Positions 34,352-46,434 of a stretch of DNA of 53,378 nucleotides are shown here, piece by piece. The stretch is from Chrysochromulina parva. Lineage: Eukaryota > Haptophyta > Prymnesiales > Chrysochromulinaceae. The translations under genes and the position numbers were made by a program. The first letter of the stretch is position 1; each line of letters begins with the position of its first letter. The stretch covers positions 1 to 53,378 of the forward strand of contig PJAB01000045.1 of assembly GCA_002887195.1 (NCBI GenBank), written 5' to 3'. The notes beneath the pieces are model-generated. The model did no database searches. It was not told the DNA's origin and saw only the letters and a program-made list of their open reading frames with translations.

Positions 34352-35359
34352 CTACTTACTCGCCGCGCCCGCGGCGACCGCCTGTGCATCGGAGAACCAC
34401 ACCGAGACGGCGTACCGCTCGCGGTGCGCGGGGAGCACCTCGTGCGGGGCGCGTGCGTCGGACCAAAAGAGGACGAGCCGTCGGTCCCGTGGCTCCACGT
34501 CGCGCGCGCCGCTCGGCACATGCAGCCGCAGCGCACCGCCGTGGCCGGGCTCCCATCGCGGGTTGCTGTACGCGATGAGCGTCAGTACGCGGCCTCGCGA
34601 GCCGTGCGGGTCATCCACATGCTTCACGTAGCGCGCCCCGTTGCCTGGGTAGCACGTCACTTGCATCTCATGACGGCAGAGCATCCGTTGGGGGCCGAGG
34701 TCGTCGGCGACCAGAGGCTGCTGGCCGAGCGCACCGACGAGACGGTCTATGGAGTGGAGCAGCGCACGCAGCGGCGGTGCTTGTGCCCCCGCCTCAGTGC
34801 TCACCCACGCCATCAGGTCGCCGCGCCGCTGCTGCTGCAACCCGGCACTCACCTCTCCGGGCTTCAGCGCACCCGACGAGCGCATGGAGCCCAGATGCTC
34901 CCGAAGCGGCGCCGCCTCGTCGGCGCCCACAAAGTCGTCGATCACGCAGCAGTGCTCACGCTTGAGTTCGGCTGCGACGGCGGCCACATCCCACAACGAC
35001 GATGACGACGGTCCAAGGCGCACTGCCGAAGGCTTAATGCGGGAAGCTGATCGGCGGATGGATGACTGCAAACACTCGGCGCGTTGCTCACGCAGGTGCT
35101 CGATTTGGCTAACAAGTTCCTGGTGGTGTCCGACCATGCCCGCGTCGCGCAGCGAATCCGCCTCAGCGGTGATGCTGTGCATTGCCGCTGAAAAGTCACC
35201 AACCAACTCGCATGCTGCAAGAGGCACGCCGCAATCCTTCGCAAGCTGATCGAGAAACACCCAGCGCGTCGACGGCCGCGAGCCGGTGCTCTCGCACAGG
35301 AAGAGGTGCGCATCGATGAAGGTGATGTCGATGAGCGCGCTTCTGCCGGACAAATGCAT
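34352..35359 (-). CDS. Prolyl-4-hydroxylase (PHD/EGLN-type) 2-oxoglutarate Fe(II) oxygenase
   Basis: The C-terminal ~200 residues match HIF-type prolyl hydroxylases: CCVIDDFVGADEAAPLREHL, MQVTCYPGNGARYVKHVDDP, VLTLIAYSNPRWEPGHGGAL, DVEPRDRRLVLFWSDARAPH then EVLPAHRERYAVSVWFSD. The Fe ligands H247 and D249 (HVD) and H306 and the 2-oxoglutarate Arg (R315) are all present, so it should be active. These enzymes hydroxylate prolines in regulatory proteins and can sense oxygen. The first ~110 residues are not the MYND finger of animal EGLN1; they hold a helix EHLREQRAECLQ. 335 aa. Divergent from the SFI1 gene across a 230-bp shared promoter. The substrate is unknown. Confidence 0.88.
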   Translation of the reverse strand: MHLSGRSALIDITFIDAHLFLCESTGSRPSTRWVFLDQLAKDCGVPLAACELVGDFSAAMHSITAEADSLRDAGMVGHHQELVSQIEHLREQRAECLQSSIRRSASRIKPSAVRLGPSSSSLWDVAAVAAELKREHCCVIDDFVGADEAAPLREHLGSMRSSGALKPGEVSAGLQQQRRGDLMAWVSTEAGAQAPPLRALLHSIDRLVGALGQQPLVADDLGPQRMLCRHEMQVTCYPGNGARYVKHVDDPHGSRGRVLTLIAYSNPRWEPGHGGALRLHVPSGARDVEPRDRRLVLFWSDARAPHEVLPAHRERYAVSVWFSDAQAVAAGAASK

Positions 35360-35589
35360 GGATGGTGGAAAGTGCGCGATCGGGCTCTCTTGCTGGCCTC
35401 ACCCTGCCTGGGCGTCCTCCTCGTGAATCTCTTCAAGGGAGTGTGAATTGACTGAGGAAGGGGTAACTGAATGACTTCCGGATATGTGTAAATTCGACTG
35501 ACTTCCGGGAGGGTGCTCGTGGGCATGCAATTATTTCGGACCTCGATTTGGAAGTGTGAACGGCCGCACGCAAGAGATCCGCAAGAGTA
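35360..35589. promoter_or_regulatory. 230-bp bidirectional promoter region
   Basis: Lies between the divergent oxygenase and SFI1-repeat genes. It holds TGACTTCCGG twice (35472-35481 and 35499-35508), and TGTGAA at 35442-35447 and 35555-35560. Confidence 0.45.
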
Positions 35590-38500
35590 ATGGAGCCCGC
35601 CGCGACCGAGGCCACGTGCGAGGCTCTAAAGGCTGAGGCCGTGCACTTGCGCACCAAGGGCGATAAGCTGGGGGCGATTGCTAAGGTCAAGGAAATAAAA
35701 AAACTCAAGTCCAGCCTGGCGTCTGTGAAGGAGGCTGTGGCCAAGGATGAGGCGCAGCTCAAGGGCATGCAGTGGGCCATGGCCGTGCTCAGCGACAAGG
35801 ATGAGCGCCGCCGACTGTGCGAGGCCGAGTTCAAGGTGCAGGACGCTGACGGCAATGGCACGCTCGACAAGATCGAGGCGTACACGAGCGTGGAGCGAAT
35901 GTGCGTGCGGTTTCATCTCGCGATGCCGCTCGCCGACAAGTGCGCCCAGCTCTTCGCCCTGTGCGATAAGTCAGGCGACGGGCTGATTCAGGTTGATGAG
36001 TACCAGCGGTACTTCAAGTGCGTGCTCGAGTCTTGCGTCAAGAAGGCTAAGTCGGAGTACGACGCGCGACACGCGGCGGCGACGTCCGAGGACGAGGCGG
36101 CGACCAAGCCGTCGCATGCCAATAAGGCGTCGCGCCCATTGCCGCCCACGCTCGCGGCTAACGCGGCACCCTCTCCGTCGACGCTCTCAAGCCCACAGGA
36201 TGCCGCGCGGTCACGTGAAGGTGCCGTCCGTGTTACTAATCGCATGCACCTTGCCGTCGTCGAGGATCACTTCAAGCCGAAGGCCGAGGTCGAAGCAGCC
36301 CTGGCGGAAGCGGCCGAGGCAGCTGAAGCACGCATGGCCGCAGCGGCAGCAGCAGCAGCGGCAGCAGCGGCGGCGGCATCTGCGCACTCCTGGACTCCGC
36401 TAGAGGAAGTCGGCATGGTGCAGCGCCTCTCAACGCTCTCCCTCCCCTCGCCCTCGACGCTCTGCACCGCCCCCCAGTCGACGCCGCCGCCCACGCTGCC
36501 GCCCGCGCCCCTCTACAAGCGCACTCCGTCGTCGTCGACGCTACCCTTCCGAGAGGTGGCACAAGCCAAGGGCGTCGAATGGGCAAGCCTCCTTCTGTCC
36601 ACTGAGCCTGTGCGGCGCGCGCTGTGCAACGCCGAGTTCGCCGCTGCAGACGCCAACGGCGACGGCACGCTCGACAGGGGCGAGACGATTGCGTGCGTGG
36701 GCAAGGTGTGCAAGCGCTTCGAGCTGGCGATGCCGAGCGACGAGCGGTGTGAAGAGCTCTTTGCGCGGAGCGACTCGAGCGGCGACGGTTTCATCCAGAT
36801 CGACGAGTTCTACACGTTCTTCTGCACCCTCCTCGAGAGTTGCGTCCAGCAGGCCAAGCGCAAGCTTGGCCTCGAGGCGGAGGAGAGGGCTCACCTTGCG
36901 ATGGAAAAGAAGCCTGCTTCCAAAGCTGAGAAAGCCAAAGAGGCCGCCGCAGTCAGGGTGGCGGAGGAGCAGGAGGACGCACGGCTTGCGGCTGCATTGG
37001 ACGCCTTGGTTACGGCGTTCCCGCTCGCAGGCAGTGGCACCCCTCCAGCAGCGGCAGCAAAGGCATCGCCAATTTCCCTGCGACTGCCTTCCTATTCCTT
37101 GCCGCCTTCCCTGCCGGAGGAGGAGGAGCGTGTCGCCGCCGAAGCCGCGGCAGCGAAGGCGGCGGCGGAGGAGAAGGATGAGAAGGGGCGCCTTGCAGCG
37201 GCCTTTCTCCTCCGCGCAGCTTGGCATCAGAAGGCGGAGGAAGCAGCGGCAATCAAAGCAAAGGCCGAGGAGGAGGCGGCCCGGAGGGCTTCAGAGGCCA
37301 AGGATCGCATCGAAGCAGACGCAACCTTGGCCGCATCGGCAGCTGCCTTCTTGGCCGAGGCGGAGGAGGCGACAACGCGCGGCTGGCCCACACCGCCCTC
37401 GGGGCGCTCGTCTGAGGGAGTGTCGCGCCGCGGCTCGCGCGACAGCGCGCGTGCAGATGAGGAGGAGAACACCACGGTGTCGCAGATGTCTATCGTTCAG
37501 ATCACCCCCTTCACCACCGTCTTTAGCGCCTCCATCATCTCTTCTATGGCCGCCTCGATGGCCACCTCGTTCGAAGCGGTGCCGAGCTCAAGCCGAGGGT
37601 CACGAGACTTGAAGACGAGTGTCATGATGGGCGGTTACATGGGGGCACGCATGTCACCATCGTCGCGCGCCGGCACGCCCCCCCCCAGCAACGCCTGCAC
37701 GATGCCCACCGGTGGCACTGGTGCGCTGCCTCGTGGCGCGACAACGCCGCCGCTCTCAAAGGCATCGCCGCGTGCGATGTGGGGTAGCGCGCCGCCGTGG
37801 CTACAGTCGCCGATGGACCTGTCATCGCGGGCCTCTTCGGTGGCGTCGTCGCGTGCGGGCCTCTTCGGTGCGAGCCGGCGGCCGCCGGTGCCGATTCACA
37901 TGGTTTCGAGCGCCTGGCCACAGCAAGGCTTCCTGGTCAACCGAAAGCTCGCAGTCGGCTTCTCGAGGTGGTGCCTGAAACTCGCGTCCTGCCGCCAGAT
38001 GACGAAGTGCGCGCTGCGCTACCTGATCAACTGCCTCAAAGTGCGTGGCTGGACTCGCTGGACTGAGTGCCGCGAGCGTGGCCGCCAGTTCGCGCGCTGG
38101 GTGCACCAGGGCGTGCGCCAGGCGATCACTCTCCGCGTCTCGCGAGGCTGGCGCAAGTGGCGCGAGGTTTGCGGCGTTCGATCAGTGACCGTCCGACTCG
38201 TGCAACGGGCCGCCAGCTTCTTTCTGCACCTGGCTGCGGCGTGGGCGTTTGCGAGCTGGACGCAATCGCAACGATTCCAGCGCGATTTCCAGCGCGGTGC
38301 GGATGCCCTGACCGGCCATGCTCTGCGGCTGCTGAGGCAGCAGTCGCTCTCACGCTGCTGGAACACGTGGCGCGCGACCGCCGTCGAGCGTGCTGGTACG
38401 CTCGACGCACTTCGACGCATCGTGCAGTACCTCTCGCACCAGCATGTCGCACGAGCTTTGAATACGTGGACGCTGTTCGCGCTCGAGCTCGGTGCGATGC

Positions 38501-41500
38501 GCGAGACACTGCGAGGCGGTCTCCTGTACATGATCCACCACCGGATGGGCCGCGGCTTTGGCGGCTGGGTAGACGCATGCGTTGCCGCTCGGGAGAGCGC
38601 GGACCGCCTCGCGGCCATGCGTCGCGTGCTCACCTTGCTGCTCTTGCGCAAGCTCAAGTATGTGTGGTCGTCGTGGCGCGCCGCCGTCTCCGCGCGTGAG
38701 GACGCATTCGCGGCACTGCGCCGCGCCATCGGGCTACTCACAGGCCACCAGATCTCTCGGGCGTGGAACTGCTGGCTGGACGCCCTTGACTTCTGGGCGG
38801 ATGAGAAACACAGGCTGCGCTCGGCGGGCAGCTTCGTCTTCGAGCGCAAGGCCAAGCTCGGCTTGCGCGCTTGGGAGGCATGGGCGGCGCGTGGTCGCCT
38901 CGCCAAGCGCGTCCTCTCGTTCTTGTGTCAGCATGAGCTCGGACGCGGCTGGCTCGCATGGCGCGCTCGCTGGGAGCGGCAGGTGGCCATTGGGGCGGAG
39001 CTGATGAAGGCGTCGGCGGTTCTCATCCGCTTCACCAAGCGCGGCCTGACACGTGGGTACCACACGTGGGCCGATACCTGGCGTTCGCACGCTCACGCAG
39101 CTGACGTAATGAGGCACGGGATCAGCCATCTGAGCGCACGCACCCTCTCGTGCGCGTGGAACACGTGGATGGAGGCCTCCACACTCAGCGGGGCGGGGCG
39201 TGCGTGCGTCGGCAGAGCCCTCGCACACTTGCTCTCCAGCGCACTCGCTCGCGCTTGGTCGACGTGGGCCGAACGCCACTACGCCTCCGGCGCCCAATTC
39301 ATCGCCGCGCGTCGCGCGATTGGGCGCATGGCCGATCGGCTCATGGCTCTTGGCTGGCATGCGTGGCATGAGCGCGTCGAGGAGCAGCGAGCACTGCTCG
39401 CGTCGCTACGGCGCATGCTCGCATATCTCGTCCACCGCCAGATGGCTCGCAGCTGGAACGCGTGGGCTGAGCTGGTTGCGACACGCGCCGAGGCGCTCGA
39501 GTTGCTTGGCAAGGGCATCGCCTTGTTCACCTCTCACTCGCTCTCTAGCAGCTTCGCGTCGTGGGCGCATGCAACGAAGGTGCGCTCATTGCATGCTGAG
39601 TGCCTCCCTCATTGCATGCTGAGTGCCTCCCTCATTGCATGCTGAGTGCCTCCCTCATTGCATGCAACGAAGGTGCGCTTGGCGCGCCGGCGTGGCGCGG
39701 CTCTATTCACGGACGCCGTTCGAGTCTTCTCCGACCACCTCCTCGCGCGCGGCTTCAATGTGTGGAAGGCCCTCTGGATCGAGTTCGAATGGCGAAAGAG
39801 CGAAGTGGGCAACTCACTCCAACGTGTCGTGGGCAGCCAGCGTCATCGGGGCCTCTCACGCGCCCTGCGCACGTGGGCCGAGGCATGCTCGAGGCAGCTT
39901 CAGTTGCTCACCTTCATCGGCCGTACGGCGCGCGTCCTGAGGAGACAGCGCGAGGCACGCGCCGTCTCGGGCTGGGTGGCCTTCGTCGACGCTCGTCAGG
40001 CCAATGTGCGCCACGTCACGCGAGCCGTCGCGCTGCTGCGCAGCCTGCATCTGGGTAAGGCATGGAATTCGTGGGCCGAGGCGGCGGGCAAGAGCTCGCA
40101 GTACGGCGGCCATGCGCGCACCTTCTCGGCGCTCATGCGCCAAGGCTTGCGCTTCACACTCCATCACGGCCAGTCGAAGGCGTGGGACAGCTGGCGTTCA
40201 CACGTCCAACGGCGCGCCGCGGCGCGCGCGTCGTTGCGGGCGTCGTTGACGCGTAGCCTGATGCACTTGACAAGCCTCCATCTGGCGAGGGGGTTCGTCA
40301 ATTGGGTGGATCTGATCTCGGGACGCGAGCACAAGGTGCAACACGTCCGCCTGGGCGCAATTAGGGCGCGATGATGATTGATTGCCACGGATTGCCCCTG
40401 ATGACCTCTGATGACCTCCCTCATCAGGTGCAACTCGTCCGCATGGGCGTGGGCTCCTTTTTGAACCGGCATGGCGCGCGCGCGTTCGGCAGCTGGAAGG
40501 CGCTGTGCCTGACGAAGCGAGCAAGTGAGCGCTTGCGCTCGCTGATGACGCGCGTCCTCCGGCAGCTGTCGAGCCGCCACCTCGCGCGTGGCTGCGCAGC
40601 TTGGATCGCGTACCACGAGATGCGCACGCTCAAGCTCAAAGCCATCCAGAGTAGCCTGAGCCACTTCCGTCATCGTCCGCTCCACAAGGGCTGGAACGCT
40701 TGGGTCGAGTCCGCGTCGGCGCTCAAGGCGTCGATGCAGACGGTGCGCGAGGTCGCCCTCGAATTGATGAATGATTGCTACTGATGGCCACTGATGACCT
40801 CTGATGACCTCCCTCATTAGGTGAGCAAGGTCGTCACCTTTTTAGCGATGCGGCACGCCGCGCATGCCTTTGGTAACTGGCGGCACGCCACCATGACCGC
40901 CATGGAGCTTCGAAAGTCGCTCGGCAGTATGACTCGCGTGCTGATCCACCTGATAGGCCGACGGCATCTCGCACGCGCATGGCTCTCCTGGATTGCCTAT
41001 TGGAGCTTGAGTCGTCGCAAGACGAGGCTGTTCTTGCAGGGCGTCGGGTACCTACTTAGCCGGCAGCTCCATCGGTGCTGGCGCACATGGTACGCGTACG
41101 CCCTCGACATGCGCGCCTACCTGGAGGTCGTCTCGATGCAGGTGCGATCTCCGTTGAATGCCCATAATTGATGTAACGTGATCGCTCTTGATTGCCCTTG
41201 ATTGCCCTTGATTGCCCTTGATTGCCCTCGATCTTACTCGACCTGCGCGCCTACGTCGAGGTCGTCTCGATGCAGGTAGCCTCGACCCTCACCCTATGGT
41301 AACCCTCACCCTAACCCGTCTGATGTCGTCTCGATGCAGTTCTCGCACGTGGTCGTGCACAGGCCGAGTACCGTCGAGGATCCCGTGCCCGGGTCCGAGC
41401 GCGTGCGTGTGCGTGGCATGCAACCCATCTGGCGCTGTTCCAGCCAGAGCAAGCAGGACTGGGCCATGCTGCACGCTTGCCAGCAAGGCCACTTTGCGAC

Positions 41501-42098
41501 CGTCCAGGCGCTCGTGTGGCGCGGCGCCCGGGTAGGCTTGGGATGGTCCACACTGATTGTCCTCGGATGGTCTCTGATGGTCTCTGATGGTCTCTGATGG
41601 TCTCTGATTGTCCTCGGATGGTCTCTGATGACCTCGCTGATGGTCTCTGATTGTCTCTGATTGTCTCTGATGGTCTCTGATTGTCTCTGATTGTCTCTGA
41701 TGGTCTCTGATTGTCTCTGATTGTCTCTGATTGTCTCTGATTGTCTCTGATGGTCTCTGATTGCCTCTGATGGTCTCTGATGGTCTCTGATTGCCTCCAA
41801 TGGTCCACTGATTGCCGCGGATTGCCTCCGATCGCTACTCGCCAAGGTGGGTGTGTGCGACGGGCGCAACCAGAACGCGCTGCATATCGCGAGCTTCGAG
41901 GGCTATCTCGACATCGTGCGCGTGTTGCTCGGAACCGAGGATGTCGAGCTCGACGCGCGCGATGCCTGCGGCCACACGGCTCTCATGCTGGCCTCGTTGC
42001 GCGGCCATCTGAATTGCATGCGTCTCCTCATCGAGGCCGGCGCGAGCGATGAAGAAGTTGACGAAGTCGAGCGCGGGGTCGAGCAATCTCCGACGTAA
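35590..42098 (+). CDS. Giant EF-hand / SFI1-repeat / ankyrin protein (six exons)
   Basis: Exons: 35590-39579, 39673-40335, 40428-40742, 40821-41141, 41340-41531, 41847-42098 (~1910 aa, all introns phase 0). Four canonical EF-hand loops come as two duplicated pairs: DADGNGTLDKIE and DKSGDGLIQVDE (~85-137), DANGDGTLDRGE and DSSGDGFIQIDE (~354-406). Glu/Ala coiled-coil and Ser/Pro linkers follow. From ~780 to ~1750 there are more than twenty SFI1-type repeats (L-A-R-A-W-x-x-W pattern, e.g. QLARAW-like RMARSWNAWAEL, LHLGKAWNSWAEA). The C-terminus has ankyrin repeats (AMLHACQQGHFATVQALV, NALHIASFEGYLDIVRVLL, GHTALMLASLRGHLNCMRLL). SFI1 repeats bind centrin along basal-body fibres. The five joins keep both repeat periodicities; without them the frame breaks each time. 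Confidence 0.82.
39580..39672 (+). other. Predicted intron 1 of the SFI1-repeat gene, with 20-bp flanking duplication
   Basis: 93 nt, GTGCGC...ACGAAG. GCATGCAACGAAGGTGCGCT occurs at both exon-intron junctions. The inside is three copies of CTCATTGCATGCTGAGTGCC with TCC and includes a stop. Confidence 0.8.
40336..40427 (+). other. Predicted intron 2 of the SFI1-repeat gene
   Basis: 92 nt. The start GTGCAACACGTCCGCCTGGG is a near copy of the next exon's start (GTGCAACTCGTCCGCATGGG). Inside are GATTGCC repeats; the end is TGATGACCTCCCTCATCAG. Confidence 0.85.
40743..40820 (+). other. Predicted intron 3 of the SFI1-repeat gene
   Basis: 78 nt. The start (GTGCGCGAGGTCGCCCTC) resembles the next exon's start (GTGAGCAAGGTCGTCACC). 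Ends TGATGACCTCCCTCATTAG, almost identical to intron 2. Confidence 0.82.
41142..41339 (+). other. Predicted intron 4 of the SFI1-repeat gene, two back-to-back units
   Basis: Unit I (41142-41275) starts GTGCGATCTCCGTTGA, holds four TTGATTGCCC repeats and ends with a copy of the preceding exon end (GAGGTCGTCTCGATGCAG). Unit II (41276-41339) starts GTAGCC, holds CCCTCACCCTATGGTAACCC and CACCCTAACCC, and ends with another copy of GTCGTCTCGATGCAG. Confidence 0.8.
41532..41846 (+). other. Predicted intron 5 of the SFI1-repeat gene, a TCTGATTG/TCTGATGG minisatellite
   Basis: 315 nt from GTAGGC to CGCCAAG. About 25 near-identical 9-10-bp units (TCTCTGATTG, TCTCTGATGG). Removal joins two halves of an ankyrin repeat exactly. 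Confidence 0.88.
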
Positions 42099-44878
<2,780 letters not shown>

Positions 44879-45144
44879 TCAGTATGGAGTACTATACAAA
44901 AGGTAAAACTGTCTGTTCAACGTTCTGAAAACGGGCCAAAGCGCAAAGGTCATCACCCGCGCACAGCTCGGGTACAGTACGGTACACCGACAATACAGCG
45001 CCGGACCCTGTCAGGTCGCCTCAACCCTCATCGCGCAGCTAGAGCCTAGACGACCACAACCACCGTGCTTCACCGTGCCGGGACGGTCGACCGCTCTCGG
45101 CGGTGGACGAGCACGAAGGCTCGTTTGGACGACGGATCCATGCG

Positions 45145-46206
45145 CTATAGACTGCTCGAGTTGTATCTCAACAGTTCCAGGCCAGCATCATGGCAAGAAC
45201 AAGTGCTGGACGAAACGGCCCTGTGGTCGTGCACGCAGCCGCAGCGCCCTGGCTGCAAGGCCACTGCCGTCAGAAACTGGGCTCCAAGCCCGTGCAAGCC
45301 GTCCGCGTAGCAAAACCTGTAGCCGGTTTGCGAGGCAGCTTCCTTGCCGCCCGGGACCGAGTCGGGTGACAGGCCGACGCGCGAGGCTGCACGGAGCCAG
45401 GCGCACGCCGGGAATCCGCCCTTGATTCGGCCGAGGCTGCTCGTGTCCTCGACGCCCAGCATGCCGTCAGGCCCTCGAAACCAGACAGCGAGGGCCTGTG
45501 AAGCTCCAGGCCATCTGATGAGGTTCGCATAGTTGGCGAAGCGGGCTTCCCACTCATGTGGGTTGGACTGGGGGCCTGCGTCGCGAAGTGTCCAGGCAAG
45601 CGCGTCGCGTCGCCAGAGCGCAAAATTCTGCTGGACCACGAATCGCGAGAAGGTAAACTTTCCCAGGTGGGCAAGATAAAAGTAGAGCGTGGAGTTGACG
45701 CCGGGCGCGGAGGCGACCTCGGAGCTGGTCACCAAGGCCAGTGGGAAAAGCTGCACATGGTCTGTGGCACCTTGAGGGTGAAGGACTGTGTGGCGGAGCC
45801 AGTAATAGATGGCTCGGTAGTTTAACGCGATGGTGGACGCGTTGCGTCTCCGGGCAACATCGAGCACTGCGGAGATCGAAAACCTTGAGATAGGATCGGG
45901 GATGATGGCGTCGTCCATCAGATGGAAAATCCAGGTGTAAGCCGTGAGCCGTTCAAGATCTTTGAGCAGTGCTCCGCTCCATCCAAGGAGCTGGTCGCCA
46001 TCGCCGCGACGGATGAGTGTAAACGGTTGCTGAAGCCCATTGAGAACAGCGTGCGCCTCAGCGTCTGCGACGCCATACGAAAAGTGAAGATCGCACAGAC
46101 CGGGCGGGAAGTGACGATCCAGTGTCACCAAGATCGGACGCCAAAAGGGCCGGCTCTCATTGCGATCGCTGCTGTGCAAAAGCACGGCGCATTTGCTGAG
46201 CAGCAT
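45145..46206 (-). CDS. Glycosyltransferase-like protein (tentative)
   Basis: Not securely assigned. A DD motif in a hydrophobic context (YTWIFHLMDDAIIPDPISRF), several aromatic strands (ALNYRAIYYWLRHT, STLYFYLAHLGKFTFSRFVV) and VQQNFALWRRDALAWTLRD followed by NPHEWE recall nucleotide-sugar transferases, where a DxD-like site and a W-R-x-x-x-L...W-E block line the acceptor site. The Cys-rich C-terminus (RCGCVHDH, SSTCSCHD) and N-x-S/T sequons suggest passage through the secretory pathway, but no signal peptide is clear at the ATG used; an upstream exon may be missing. 353 aa. TTCACA in sense is 47 nt upstream. Confidence 0.45.
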   Translation of the reverse strand: MLLSKCAVLLHSSDRNESRPFWRPILVTLDRHFPPGLCDLHFSYGVADAEAHAVLNGLQQPFTLIRRGDGDQLLGWSGALLKDLERLTAYTWIFHLMDDAIIPDPISRFSISAVLDVARRRNASTIALNYRAIYYWLRHTVLHPQGATDHVQLFPLALVTSSEVASAPGVNSTLYFYLAHLGKFTFSRFVVQQNFALWRRDALAWTLRDAGPQSNPHEWEARFANYANLIRWPGASQALAVWFRGPDGMLGVEDTSSLGRIKGGFPACAWLRAASRVGLSPDSVPGGKEAASQTGYRFCYADGLHGLGAQFLTAVALQPGRCGCVHDHRAVSSSTCSCHDAGLELLRYNSSSL

Positions 46207-46434
46207 TTCTTAGTTCCTCACCTGAGCTTTCCCCGTTTCTTTGCAAGTTTCATGTGAACGTAAAATGCATTGCATGCGTCAAGAAGATGTGTAAAAAAGA
46301 ACATAAAGATTGTGCGTTGCGTGCAACCTTGTTTTCTCTCCGATTCTCAAGTGCGTTCACCGGACAAGGCAGCGCTCTCTTGCTCGGTTGATCATAGAGG
46401 AGCACAGGCTCTCGTCTTGCTCCTGCTACTTTTA

